Notes: generated from the sequence alone by a model not told the origin. A stretch of 9,112 nt of DNA from an uncultured Pseudomonadota bacterium (GCA_903895005.1 CAITSH010000022.1:1-9112), one strand, 5' to 3'; shown: positions 1 to 7,072, numbered from the stretch's first letter. Program-made: numbers and translations.

Positions 1-259
1 CCGTGGTGGATGAGATTGCCGTCGCGGATGCACTGGACGCCGGGATCCTTGCCGGCTACGCGGCCGATGTGTTTGCCTGCGAAGACTGGGCGCTCGTCGA
101 CCGACCCAAAGAGGTTCCACCGCGTCTTCGCACCTGGGCTCGGCGGTGCGCGACGTGCGCGTCGCCATTGAGAACCGGGCCGCCGACAACATTCTCGCGG
201 TGTTGCAGGGGCGGGATCCGGCGGATGCGATCAACCGTCCGACGCCAGCCACGGTCTGA
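1..259 (+). pseudogene. PtxD-like (phosphonate dehydrogenase / D-2-hydroxyacid dehydrogenase) C-terminal end, frameshifted
   Basis: The gene runs in from the left edge. From position 3 the frame reads [20 protein letters not shown], then [20 protein letters not shown]. This is the end of the NAD-binding domain of the D-isomer-specific 2-hydroxyacid dehydrogenases; the ADVF-x-x-EDWA-x-x-DRP pattern is typical of phosphonate (phosphite) dehydrogenases such as PtxD. The expected continuation, [20 protein letters not shown] up to a TGA at 257-259, is present from position 131 but in a different frame. Only 8 bases separate the PP codons from the HLGS codons, where the family normally has about a dozen or more residues. 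So a stretch not divisible by three seems to be missing. The invariant His of the PHxGS motif, the catalytic acid/base partner in this family, is thus out of frame. Left in the first frame, translation would run to a TGA at 330-332 with an unrelated tail. It is probably a dead gene; an assembly or sequencing error remains possible. Family assignment is from memory of conserved motifs. Confidence 0.72.
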
Positions 260-268
260 AGCTGGCGT
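242..268. other. Perfect 8-bp inverted repeat across the stop of the PtxD-like gene
   Basis: ACGCCAGC at 242-249 is the exact reverse complement of GCTGGCGT at 261-268, with an 11-base loop that holds the TGA stop of the PtxD-like frame. The position fits a transcript-end hairpin, but no T-run follows on either strand, so it is not a textbook intrinsic terminator. A second, weaker GC inverted repeat lies just downstream (GCGCCG at 288-293 and CGGCGC at 303-308). Function not known. Confidence 0.35.
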
Positions 269-429
269 AAATGGGGCCGCGCGCCGAGCGCCGTTGCAGC
301 ACCGGCGCCAAAGCTTGGGGGAACATCGCTGAAAAGCCGCACCAGACGGGCATTTCGAGCCGGTTTGATGCACGTCAACTGCCCGTTTTCGACGGCATGT
401 ACACTGATGGCCAGGCAGCCGGGCGTCTC

Positions 430-454
430 GAATTCCGAGCCTCGGCGCGAATTC
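430..454. promoter_or_regulatory. Dyad just upstream of the efflux operon, possible operator
   Basis: Two GAATTC hexamers (430-435 and 449-454) flank a central CCGAG-C-CTCGG dyad (435-445). This gives a nested symmetric element ending 6 bases before the Shine-Dalgarno sequence of the adaptor gene. Such symmetry close to a start can be a repressor site or a leader hairpin. No convincing -35/-10 pair was found in 260-460, so the promoter of the operon is not located. Confidence 0.25.
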
Positions 455-460
455 ATCATC

Positions 461-464
461 AGGA
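461..464 (+). promoter_or_regulatory. Shine-Dalgarno AGGA for the adaptor gene
   Basis: AGGA sits 9 bases before the ATG at 474. It directly abuts another in-frame ATG at 465, leaving no spacer there. This decides in favour of the ATG at 474. Confidence 0.55.
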
Positions 465-473
465 ATGGCTCAC

Positions 474-1733
474 ATGACCGGCATCGACCCGAGTTCATCG
501 CCCAAAGGGCGCAGCAGGATCGTCTGGATTGCCGTGATGGCCGTGGTGTTGGCCGGTGTGGCGTTTGCTTTACGAAATCTCGCGCTGGGCACGCCGGTGC
601 AGGTGCTCGAAGTGGTGCGCCGGGACCTGGTGCAAACGGTGGTGGCGAGCGGCCACATTGTCAGCCCGCAGCGGGTATCGGTTGGCGCCGCGGTGACCGA
701 CCGCGTGGTGCGCATTCCGGTCAAAGAAGGCCAGAGCGTTCGACGCGGCGATGTTCTGATCGAACTGGCGAACGAAGACGAGCTGGCCACGCTGCTGCAA
801 GGCCGCGTCGGTGTGGCGCAGGCGGAGGCCAAGCTGCGCCAGTTGCGCGAAGTGGCGCTTCCTGCAGCCGAACAGGGGCTGGTGCAGGCTCAGGCCAATG
901 CGGTGCAGGCGCGCCAGACCTTCGAGCGCAACAAGACATTGCAATCCAGGGGGTTCATCGGTCAGGCCCAACTCGACGATGCCAAACGCGCGCTGGACGT
1001 GGCCGAAAGCCAGTTGCGTTCGGCGCGGGTGCAGGCCGAGGCCAACGGCGCGCGCGGCAGCGAATATGCAGTGGCACAGACCGCTCTGGAGCAGGCGCGC
1101 GCCACACAGCGCGCGGCACAGGCCAAGCTCGATCAGATGGTGATTTACGCGCCGGTCGACGGTGTGCTGATCGCACGCAACGTCGAACCGGGCAATGTCG
1201 TGCAGCCGGGCAAGGAATTGATGGCGCTTGCGCCGGCCGGTGAAACCCAGGTGGTGGTTCAGATGGACGAGCGGCAACTGGCGCAGATCAGCACGGGGCA
1301 AAAGGCGCTCGCCTCGGCCGACGCATTCCCGCGCGAGCGCTTTGCCGCCGAACTGGTGTACATCAACCCGGGTGTCGATGCGGCGCGCGGCTCGGTGGAG
1401 GTCAAGCTCAGGGTGCCTGATCCGCCTAAGTACCTTCGCCAGGACATGACCGTTTCGGTGGATATCGAGGTCGCTCGTCGCGCCGCGGTGCTGACGGTGC
1501 AAAGCGAGGCGGTGCGCGATGCCGCCGGAAAGCAGTCCTGGGTGCTGGTCGTGCGGGATGGCCGTGCGGCGCGCCAGAACGTGAAGCTCGGCCTGCGCGG
1601 CGAGGGCCACACGGAGATCGTGGAGGGCGTCGCTCCGGGAGAACTGCTTATTCCCTCGACCGAGGTCCTGGTCAGGGAAGGCCAGCGCGTGCGTGTCAGC
1701 GACGCGACCGGCGCATCCGCAGGCAAGCCTTGA
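474..1733 (+). CDS. HlyD/MacA-type periplasmic adaptor (membrane fusion protein) of an ABC efflux system
   Basis: This 419-residue protein joins an inner-membrane ABC transporter to an outer-membrane channel in a tripartite exporter. A short cytoplasmic N-terminus is followed by one membrane anchor (about residues 16-34). Next come the first lipoyl/biotinyl-like half (about 68-100, with VKEGQSVRRGDVLIEL) and a long Ala/Gln-rich alpha-helical hairpin (about 104-222, heptad-like and rich in QA and RA pairs). The second lipoyl half follows (about 224-252, IYAPVDGVLIARNVEPGNVV), then a beta-barrel domain (about 255-335) and a membrane-proximal domain (about 336-410). This order and length are normal for RND/MacA-type adaptors. 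ATG 474 is chosen for its AGGA at proper spacing; an in-frame ATG lies three codons upstream. The gene is followed 10 bases later by the permease start, so the two are surely co-transcribed. No uncleaved lipoprotein signal is seen; the protein appears anchored by the N-terminal helix. The cargo is unknown. Confidence 0.9.
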   Translation: MTGIDPSSSPKGRSRIVWIAVMAVVLAGVAFALRNLALGTPVQVLEVVRRDLVQTVVASGHIVSPQRVSVGAAVTDRVVRIPVKEGQSVRRGDVLIELANEDELATLLQGRVGVAQAEAKLRQLREVALPAAEQGLVQAQANAVQARQTFERNKTLQSRGFIGQAQLDDAKRALDVAESQLRSARVQAEANGARGSEYAVAQTALEQARATQRAAQAKLDQMVIYAPVDGVLIARNVEPGNVVQPGKELMALAPAGETQVVVQMDERQLAQISTGQKALASADAFPRERFAAELVYINPGVDAARGSVEVKLRVPDPPKYLRQDMTVSVDIEVARRAAVLTVQSEAVRDAAGKQSWVLVVRDGRAARQNVKLGLRGEGHTEIVEGVAPGELLIPSTEVLVREGQRVRVSDATGASAGKP

Positions 1734-1743
1734 AGCGGCCGCG

Positions 1744-2961
1744 GTGAACCGACTCCTGCCGTTTGAATGGATTGTCGCGTTTCGCTTTATGCGCGAGGGC
1801 TTGTCGCAGACCCTGTTGATCATTGCAGGTGTGGCGCTGGGCGTGGCGGTGATCGTGTTCATGTCGGCCTTGCTGTCCGGCCTGCAGTCGAACATCATCC
1901 GGCGCACGCTCAATTCGCAGGCTCCCATCGTGGTGTTGCCGCCGGAACAGGTGGCGCGGCCCTTGCGCGAGGACGCGCGCGCGGTCACGGTGCAGCCGCG
2001 CTCGCAGCGTTTGCGCTCCATTGACCAGTGGCAGACCGTGCGCACGCAGATCGAGCGCCTGCCCGAGGTGGTGGCCGTGACGCCGGTGGTGTCGGGTCCG
2101 GGATTTGCGCTGCGCGGGGACGCGACCAAGGCCGTCACACTGACCGGTATCGAGCCCGACAGCTATCTTGTGGTGATCGCGCTCGAGGAAAAAATCGTCG
2201 AGGGACGCGTTGCGCTGACCAGCACCGACATTCTCATCGGTACGGAGCTGGCGAAGGACTTGGGTGCCGGCCTCAACGACAAGATCCGGGTTTCGACCGC
2301 AAACGGCACGGTCGAGACGCTGCGCATCACCGGCATTTTTGATTTTGGCAACAAGGCGGTGAACGGGCGCAACGTCTTTGTCGGTCTGCGCACCGCGCAA
2401 AGCCTGCTCGACCTGGTTGGCGGCGTCTCCAGCCTAGAGATCAAGATTCGCGACCCGTTTGCCGCGGAGGTCATCGCGCAGGGTATTCTCGCCGAGACCG
2501 GATTGCAGGCCGACAGCTGGATAAAAACCAATGCGCAGTTTTTTACCGCTATTGCGGCGCAAAGCCTCTCAAACACGGTAATACGGTTTTTTGTCGGGCT
2601 GACTGCGGCGCTTGGCATTGCCAGCGTGCTGGTGGTTTCGGTGGTGCAAAAGTCCAAGGAGATCGGCATCCTGCGCGCCATGGGCACATCGCGCGGGCAG
2701 GTGTTGCGCTTGTTTTTGCTCCAGGGCGGCGCAATGGGGACCGCGGGTTCCCTTCTGGGGTCGGCGTTGGCCTTCCTGTTCGTCACCGTATGGCAGGGGG
2801 TGGCGCGCAATCCGGATGGCACCCAGCTGTTCATCATTGAAATCCAGCCCTCGCTGTTTTTACTTGCCACCGTCGGCGCGATGCTGGTCGGTATCCTGTC
2901 TGCCGTTGTGCCGGCGCGCCAGGCGGCGCGTCTGGATCCGGCGGTTGCGATTCGTGGCTGA
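1744..2961 (+). CDS. FtsX/MacB-like ABC transporter permease (no fused ATPase)
   Basis: A 405-residue inner-membrane protein with the four-helix topology of type VII ABC transporters (MacB, LolC/E, FtsX). TM1 is at about 22-45. A large periplasmic domain of the MacB_PCD kind spans about 46-275. TM2 is at about 278-303, TM3 about 322-350 and TM4 about 370-391. The stretch [13 protein letters not shown] (302-314) after TM2 is the conserved cytoplasmic segment that contacts the ATPase, and the C-terminus [16 protein letters not shown] is the usual FtsX-family ending. The start is GTG 1744, because the protein then begins [19 protein letters not shown], as homologues do. A GTG at 1693 would add 17 residues overlapping the adaptor gene. 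No strong Shine-Dalgarno precedes 1744, so translation is probably coupled to the upstream gene, whose stop is 10 bases away. Unlike true MacB there is no N-terminal ATPase; that is a separate gene directly downstream. Such systems work by mechanotransmission, moving substrate from the periplasm through an outer-membrane channel or handling lipoproteins. Which of these applies here is not shown. Confidence 0.88.
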   Translation: MNRLLPFEWIVAFRFMREGLSQTLLIIAGVALGVAVIVFMSALLSGLQSNIIRRTLNSQAPIVVLPPEQVARPLREDARAVTVQPRSQRLRSIDQWQTVRTQIERLPEVVAVTPVVSGPGFALRGDATKAVTLTGIEPDSYLVVIALEEKIVEGRVALTSTDILIGTELAKDLGAGLNDKIRVSTANGTVETLRITGIFDFGNKAVNGRNVFVGLRTAQSLLDLVGGVSSLEIKIRDPFAAEVIAQGILAETGLQADSWIKTNAQFFTAIAAQSLSNTVIRFFVGLTAALGIASVLVVSVVQKSKEIGILRAMGTSRGQVLRLFLLQGGAMGTAGSLLGSALAFLFVTVWQGVARNPDGTQLFIIEIQPSLFLLATVGAMLVGILSAVVPARQAARLDPAVAIRG

Positions 2962-3727
2962 TTCGCCGGCATTCGAGGCGGGCGTCGGACCGGACACCCT
3001 GCGCTTGAGCGGCGTTCGTAAATCCTACGGTGTCGGCACCGCGGTTGAAACCGAGGTCCTGCACGGCATCGACCTGGTGTTGCGTCCGGGTGAATTTGCC
3101 GCCTTGATCGGCCCGTCGGGCGGGGGCAAGAGCACGCTGCTCAATCTCATCGGACTGCTCGATCACCCGACTTCGGGAACGCTGCATCTTCTCGGGGAGG
3201 ATGCCGGGGCGTTGGAGGACGGCCCCTTGACGCGCCTGCGTGGTCGCGCCATCGGCTTTGTTTTCCAGTATCACCATCTGCTGCCGGCCTTTACCGCGCT
3301 TGAGAACGTCATGATGCCGCTGCTCGCCGCGCGCGGCCGTCCGGATGCGCAGATGCGCGACACCGCAGCGGCGCTTCTGGACAAGGTCGGACTCACGCCA
3401 TGGCGTGATCATCTTGCCAACAACATTTCCGGTGGCCAGCAGCAACGCGTCGCCGTGGCCCGTGCGCTGGCCATGAACCCGGCGCTGGTGCTCGCGGACG
3501 AGCCCACCGGCAACCTGGACACAAAAACCGCCGACGGCGTGTTCGATACCCTGCGAAAGGTCAACGAGACGAGCGGTACGACCTTCCTGATCGTGACCCA
3601 TGATCCGCGCCTCGCTCAGCGCTGCGATCGCATCATCGAATTGGTGGACGGACGGATCGTTTCCGACAAACCGCACCGGCCTGCGCGGCCCGTGGCATCC
3701 GTCACCGAGCCCGCGCCTCCCGCGTAG
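2954..3727 (+). CDS. ABC transporter ATP-binding protein, MacB/LolD type
   Basis: A 257-residue cytoplasmic ATPase that powers the permease encoded just upstream. All the ABC motifs are intact. Walker A is GPSGGGKST (53-61), the Q-loop Gln is in [18 protein letters not shown] (Gln105), and the signature is ISGGQQQR (158-165). Walker B is [13 protein letters not shown] (177-189, catalytic Glu183), and the switch His is in IVTHD (His216). The sequence style ([28 protein letters not shown]) is that of the LolD/MacB/FtsE group. The start is GTG 2954, which overlaps the permease stop by 8 bases and removes an unrelated upstream extension of the open frame. The overlap implies translational coupling and a fixed permease:ATPase ratio. 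A tail of roughly 30 residues rich in Pro and Ala follows the ATPase core. The last gene of the apparent efflux operon; no TolC-like gene follows. Confidence 0.93.
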   Translation: MADSPAFEAGVGPDTLRLSGVRKSYGVGTAVETEVLHGIDLVLRPGEFAALIGPSGGGKSTLLNLIGLLDHPTSGTLHLLGEDAGALEDGPLTRLRGRAIGFVFQYHHLLPAFTALENVMMPLLAARGRPDAQMRDTAAALLDKVGLTPWRDHLANNISGGQQQRVAVARALAMNPALVLADEPTGNLDTKTADGVFDTLRKVNETSGTTFLIVTHDPRLAQRCDRIIELVDGRIVSDKPHRPARPVASVTEPAPPA

Positions 3728-3814
3728 ATTATTTGGGCGTGCGGCGCTTCCTGGGCCATTACCGGAAGAGGACGTCCGGGAGGAGTGACGAACGGCCAAA
3801 GCGGTGAGTGCAGG

Positions 3815-3820
3815 TATGAT
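3815..3820 (+). promoter_or_regulatory. Possible -10 element TATGAT
   Basis: TATGAT matches the sigma-70 -10 consensus at five of six positions and is about 90 bases upstream of the esterase start. No recognisable -35 hexamer lies 15-19 bases upstream, so an activator would be needed if this is a promoter. If used, transcription would begin near 3827, with the dyad at 3830-3851 immediately downstream. That would be a typical repressor position. Confidence 0.25.
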
Positions 3821-3829
3821 TGGAGAAAA

Positions 3830-3851
3830 ATGCAGTCATATAGAACTGCAT
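3830..3851. promoter_or_regulatory. 22-bp dyad, candidate operator of the hydrolase cluster
   Basis: ATGCAGT (3830-3836) and ACTGCAT (3845-3851) are perfect inverted arms, and the centre TATA (3839-3842) is also symmetric. Eighteen of 22 positions obey the symmetry. It lies 58 bases before the start of the esterase gene in an otherwise gene-free stretch. Length and symmetry fit a homodimeric repressor of the GntR, MarR, TetR or IclR kind, but no regulator gene is in the window and no family can be named from the site alone. Confidence 0.45.
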
Positions 3852-3865
3852 CCTGCGGTACATCC

Positions 3866-3894
3866 AAAACGTGCACTCACAAAACGTGCATTCA
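3866..3894 (+). repeat. Tandem direct repeat AAAACGTGCAYTCA, two copies
   Basis: Copy 1 at 3866-3879 (AAAACGTGCACTCA) and copy 2 at 3881-3894 (AAAACGTGCATTCA) differ at one base and are spaced 15 bases start to start. They end just before the ribosome binding site of the esterase gene. Together with TGCAGTCA at 3831-3838 and the inverted copy at 3805-3812, the motif TGCANTCA occurs four times within 90 bases, which suggests multiple binding sites for one protein. Confidence 0.45.
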
Positions 3895-3896
3895 AA

Positions 3897-3902
3897 GGGG
3901 GG
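3897..3902 (+). promoter_or_regulatory. Shine-Dalgarno G-run for the SGNH esterase gene
   Basis: AAAGGGGGGA (3894-3903) leaves a 7-base spacer to the ATG at 3910. This supports that start over an in-frame GTG at 3871, which has no ribosome binding site and would bury the signal peptide. Confidence 0.55.
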
Positions 3903-3909
3903 ATTGGCC

Positions 3910-5253
3910 ATGTCATCAAGAATTTTTGGTTTCCGATCGTTTCTGGCTGCCTGCTGCCTTGTTGCAGCGGCTGCGCAACCGCTGGGCGCAAGCGCGGCGG
4001 GCGAGAAATGGGCGACCAGCTGGGCTGCGTCGGTGCAAGGGCCTTACCCGGTAGGCAACCCTTCCGCCCAACCCAATCTTGCGTTGGCGTTCCCAGACGC
4101 GCAGTCGGGCGCGCGCAACCAGAGTTTTCGCATGATCGTGAAGCCGGACATCTGGGGCAAACAGACCCGTATCCGGCTGTCCAATGCGCTTGGTACGCGG
4201 CCCGTCACCTTTGACGGTGTCCACGTCGGGCTGCAGCTCTCGGGCTCGGCCGTGGTAAAGGGCACCAGCAGCGCGGTTCGCTTTGGCGGAAAGTCCAGCG
4301 TGACCGTTGCGCCGGGTGACTCGGTCTGGAGCGATGCGGTGAGCCTGCGCTTTGTGCGCAAGACCGCGTCGATTGAACTTGCCGGACGCAAACTTGCCGT
4401 GAGCTTTCATGTCGAGGGGGAGAGCGGTCCGATGACCTGGCACGCGAAGGCGCTGACCAGCTCCTTTGTCACGCCGCCGGGAGCCGGTGCGAAAGGTCAC
4501 GAGGAAAGCGAGGCTGCATTCAGCTTTGCCACGGCGTCCTGGTACTTTCTTGATGCGCTCGACATGATGGCGCCGGCCGGGACGCGCGTCATTGTGGCCT
4601 TCGGCGACTCGATTACCGACGGCACGGCCTCCACCATGAACGGCGACGACCGCTGGCCCGATGTGTTGTCACGCCGCCTGCACGCCGTCCACGGCAACAA
4701 GGTGGCGGTCGTCAATGCGGGTATAGGCGGCAACCAGGTGGCCGGTCCGGCGGAGTACGCGCCGCAAAAGCCTTTCGCCGGCGGCCCGGCGGCGGGACAG
4801 CGTATCGAGCGCGACGTGCTGACGCTCTCGGGGGTGTCGGCGATGATCTGGCTCGAGGGTATCAACGACTTCAGCAAAAACGGCAACCGTGAAGCTGATG
4901 CGGTGCAGGCGGAAATGAAGGCTGTCGTTGAGCGTATCCGTGCGCGTGCCCCGAAGATCCGGCTGGTCGGTGCGACTGTCACCTCTGCGCTCGGTTCTAC
5001 CAGCGCGGCACACGGGTTTCCCGAGCAGGATGCCAAGCGAAAATCGCTCAACGAATTCATCCGCAATTCGGGCGTCTTCGACGCCGTCGTGGATTTCGAC
5101 AAGGCCATCATTGATCCGCAGACGGGCGGCATGCGCGCGGAATTCATTCCCGACAACACGGTGGGCGGTCCCGGCGATAAACTGCACCCGAACCGGCTCG
5201 GCTACCTTGCCATGGGCATGGCCATTGACCTGAATTCGATTTTGCCAAAATAG
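3910..5253 (+). CDS. Exported SGNH/GDSL-family esterase
   Basis: A 447-residue serine hydrolase with an N-terminal signal peptide (residues 1 to about 29: basic start, hydrophobic core FLAACCLVAAAA, likely cut after ASA near residue 29), so it probably acts in the periplasm or outside the cell. Residues of about 32-215 form a beta-rich N-terminal region beginning KWATSWAAS, as in XynE-like SGNH proteins. The catalytic domain follows with all blocks present. Block I is VIVAFGDSITDG with nucleophile Ser234, block II is VVNAGIGGN (Gly271/Gly273 region), block III is WLEGIND with Asn319, and block V is GDKLHPNRLGY with Asp423 and His426 of the triad. Such enzymes hydrolyse acyl or acetyl esters of sugars, aryl esters or lipids; the substrate is not evident here. 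A LAAC stretch resembles a lipobox, but the preceding hydrophobic segment is too short. The gene ends 11 bases before the next hydrolase gene and is very probably its operon partner. Confidence 0.88.
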   Translation: MSSRIFGFRSFLAACCLVAAAAQPLGASAAGEKWATSWAASVQGPYPVGNPSAQPNLALAFPDAQSGARNQSFRMIVKPDIWGKQTRIRLSNALGTRPVTFDGVHVGLQLSGSAVVKGTSSAVRFGGKSSVTVAPGDSVWSDAVSLRFVRKTASIELAGRKLAVSFHVEGESGPMTWHAKALTSSFVTPPGAGAKGHEESEAAFSFATASWYFLDALDMMAPAGTRVIVAFGDSITDGTASTMNGDDRWPDVLSRRLHAVHGNKVAVVNAGIGGNQVAGPAEYAPQKPFAGGPAAGQRIERDVLTLSGVSAMIWLEGINDFSKNGNREADAVQAEMKAVVERIRARAPKIRLVGATVTSALGSTSAAHGFPEQDAKRKSLNEFIRNSGVFDAVVDFDKAIIDPQTGGMRAEFIPDNTVGGPGDKLHPNRLGYLAMGMAIDLNSILPK

Positions 5254-5264
5254 AAAGCATTGAA

Positions 5265-7007
5265 ATGACCGCATTCAAATCAGAAATCCGCGACGGCATG
5301 CGCATCGACTGGGATGTGCCGATCACCATGGATGACGGCCTCGTGCTGCGCGCCGACATCTTCCGTCCGGTGGCGGACGGGCGGTACCCGGTTCTGATGA
5401 GTTACGGCCCTTACGGCAAAGGGCTCTCGTTCCAGGAGGGTTACAAGACCGCATGGGACATCATGGCCCGTGAGAACCCGGATGCGCTCGCAGGTTCGAC
5501 CAACCAATACCAGAACTGGGAGGTCGTCGACCCGGAAAAATGGGTGCCCGACGGTTATGTCTGTATTCGCGTTGATTCGCGTGGCGCCGGGCGCTCGCCC
5601 GGTTACCTTGCGCACAACAACAAGCGTGAAACGCGCGACTTCCACGAATGCATCGAATGGGCAGCGACGCAGCCCTGGTGCAGCGGCAAGGTCGGCCTCA
5701 ACGGCATTTCGTACTACGCCAGTAACCAGTGGCGCGCCGCGGCTTCGCAGCCGCCGCATCTTGCCGCAATCTGCGCATGGGAGGGCTGGAACGACGCCTA
5801 TCGCGAATCGCACCGTCACGGCGGCATCGCCTGCACGTTCCGCAAGAACTGGCAGGAAATGCAGGTCAAGACGGTGCAGCACGGCGTGGGCGAGCGCGGC
5901 AAGAAGCATCCGGTTACGGGCGAACTTGCCTGTGGTCCGGAAACGCTCTCCGAGGCCGAACTGGTAAAGAACCGTGAAGACATGTGGCTGGCGGTGCTCG
6001 AGCGCGAAACCGACAGCGATTGGTATCGCGAGCGCAGTGCCGACTTGTCGCGCGTCAAGGTGCCGCTGCTGTCGGCGGGAAATTGGGGCGGGCAGGGACT
6101 GCATCCGCGCGGCAATTTCGAAGGCTATACCGGCGCCGCTTCAAAGCAGAAGTGGCTGGAGGTGCACGGCGGTTCGCATTGGGCGCCGTTTTACACTGAT
6201 TTCGGCGTCGGTCTGCAGAAGTTGTTTTTCGATCACTTCCTGAAGGGCGCAGAAAACGGCTGGGAGAAGCGCCAGGCGGTGCAGTTGCAGGTTCGTCACC
6301 CGGGCGAGAAATTTGTCGAGCGGTTTGAAACCGAATGGCCGATCGCGCGCACAAAATGGACGGATTTTTATCTTGATCCGGCGGGCATGCGCCTGTCGGG
6401 CACGCCCTGCTCTTCGGACGCGACGCTCGTCTACGATGCGACGGGAGACGGCGTCACGTTTTCGACGCCGGTGCTCGATCAGGAAACCGAGATCACCGGC
6501 CCGATCGCATTGAAGCTGTTTGTTTCGTCATCCACCGTCGATGCCGATATTTTTGCCATCCTGCGGGTGTTCGACCCGGCGGGCAAGGAGGTGGTGTTCC
6601 AGGGCGCGCTTGATCCGCATACCCCCATCGCGCAGGGCTGGTTGCGCGCGTCCCACCGCAAACTCGATGCCGCGCGCAGCCTGTCCTACCGTCCGTATCA
6701 CACGCACGACGAAAAGCAGCCGCTCAAGCCGGGCGAGGTGTATGACCTGGATGTGGAAATCTGGCCCACCTGCATCGTCGTGCCCAAGGGATATCGCATC
6801 GCGCTTACCATCCGCGGCAAGGACTACGAGTACGACGGCGAGGCCGCCGTGTTGTCGAACATGAAGAACCCTATGAAGGGCTGCGGGCCCTTCATTCATG
6901 ATGACGACACCGACAGGCCGCCTGCTGTTTTCGGCGGCAAGGTCACCTTGCATTTCGGACCAAAGCAAAAGGCAAGCGTATTACTGCCGGTGATCCCGGC
7001 AAAGTAG
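5265..7007 (+). CDS. CocE/NonD family hydrolase (X-Pro dipeptidyl-peptidase S15-type serine hydrolase)
   Basis: A 580-residue protein without signal peptide, hence probably cytoplasmic. The N-terminal alpha/beta hydrolase domain starts with ITMDDGLVLRADIFRPV (20-36), as in cocaine esterase, glutaryl-7-ACA acylase and X-Pro dipeptidases. It contains the oxyanion-type segment MSYGPYGKG (45-53), the VDSRGAGRSPG strand-turn (103-113), the nucleophile elbow GLNGISYYAS with Ser149, and the His motif HGGSHWAPF with His305. A helical cap lies between them (about 180-260). The C-terminal part (about 365-575) is the jelly-roll domain of the family, with ITGPIALKLFVSS and GEVYDLDVEIWPTC. Length is normal. 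At the usual place of the triad Asp (GGWYD-like in CocE) this protein reads SAGNWGGQGLHPRGN (270-284), with no Asp; this may be a subfamily trait. Members cleave esters or amides of varied xenobiotic or peptide substrates. ATG 5265 follows the esterase stop by 11 bases, with only a weak ribosome site, so translation is likely coupled. Confidence 0.88.
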   Translation: MTAFKSEIRDGMRIDWDVPITMDDGLVLRADIFRPVADGRYPVLMSYGPYGKGLSFQEGYKTAWDIMARENPDALAGSTNQYQNWEVVDPEKWVPDGYVCIRVDSRGAGRSPGYLAHNNKRETRDFHECIEWAATQPWCSGKVGLNGISYYASNQWRAAASQPPHLAAICAWEGWNDAYRESHRHGGIACTFRKNWQEMQVKTVQHGVGERGKKHPVTGELACGPETLSEAELVKNREDMWLAVLERETDSDWYRERSADLSRVKVPLLSAGNWGGQGLHPRGNFEGYTGAASKQKWLEVHGGSHWAPFYTDFGVGLQKLFFDHFLKGAENGWEKRQAVQLQVRHPGEKFVERFETEWPIARTKWTDFYLDPAGMRLSGTPCSSDATLVYDATGDGVTFSTPVLDQETEITGPIALKLFVSSSTVDADIFAILRVFDPAGKEVVFQGALDPHTPIAQGWLRASHRKLDAARSLSYRPYHTHDEKQPLKPGEVYDLDVEIWPTCIVVPKGYRIALTIRGKDYEYDGEAAVLSNMKNPMKGCGPFIHDDDTDRPPAVFGGKVTLHFGPKQKASVLLPVIPAK

Positions 7008-7014
7008 GCGCGAA

Positions 7015-7036
7015 GCCGGCAGCCCGGAGGGCCGGC
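7015..7036. other. GC hairpin between the CocE-type hydrolase and Bug genes
   Basis: GCCGGC at 7015-7020 and again at 7031-7036 can pair across a 10-base loop. It starts 7 bases after the CocE-type hydrolase stop. No T-run follows, so termination would be incomplete at best. It may instead protect the upstream mRNA end or uncouple expression of the Bug gene. Confidence 0.3.
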
Positions 7037-7057
7037 GTTCCAGGTCATTTCAAACTC

Positions 7058-7063
7058 AGGAGG
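7058..7063 (+). promoter_or_regulatory. Strong Shine-Dalgarno AGGAGG of the Bug gene
   Basis: AGGAGG at 7058-7063 is the best ribosome binding site in the window, 9 bases before ATG 7073. A TTG two codons upstream would leave only 3 bases, so ATG 7073 is the start. High translation is usual for periplasmic binding proteins. Confidence 0.6.
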
Positions 7064-7072
7064 GGGTTGGTC

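Larger units (their letters stand above)
3804..3880. repeat. Long-range 9-bp inverted repeat enclosing the regulatory dyad
   Basis: GTGAGTGCA at 3804-3812 is the perfect reverse complement of TGCACTCAC at 3872-3880, with 59 bases between the arms. The 22-base dyad at 3830-3851 lies inside it. As RNA the two could form a stem with an inner hairpin; as DNA the arms could be paired protein sites allowing looping. The right arm shares its bases with the first copy of the direct repeat at 3866-3894. Confidence 0.4.

Noticed and set aside
365..1243. 292-codon + strand frame overlapping the adaptor gene
   Set aside because: Gly/Arg/Ala-rich translation in the wrong frame of the HlyD-type gene; not a credible protein.
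570..2138. 522-codon open frame on the minus strand
   Set aside because: It lies antisense to the adaptor and permease genes, whose motifs are unmistakable. Long antisense frames are expected with GC-rich third positions, and its translation is Arg/His-rich with no recognisable domain.
3747..3768. Imperfect hairpin CTTCC...GGAAG after the ABC ATPase gene as terminator
   Set aside because: It needs a bulge and has no following T-run, so it is not supportable as an intrinsic terminator.
2834..3799. 321-codon open frame on the minus strand
   Set aside because: Antisense to the intact ABC ATPase with all its motifs; no motif of its own.
3871..3909. Upstream GTG start for the SGNH esterase
   Set aside because: It has no ribosome site, overlaps the direct repeat, and would place 13 residues before a good signal peptide; ATG 3910 has a G-rich ribosome site at 7 bases.
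3940..3951. Possible lipobox (LAAC) in the SGNH esterase
   Set aside because: Only a short and partly polar stretch precedes the Cys; a standard signal peptide cut after ASA fits better.
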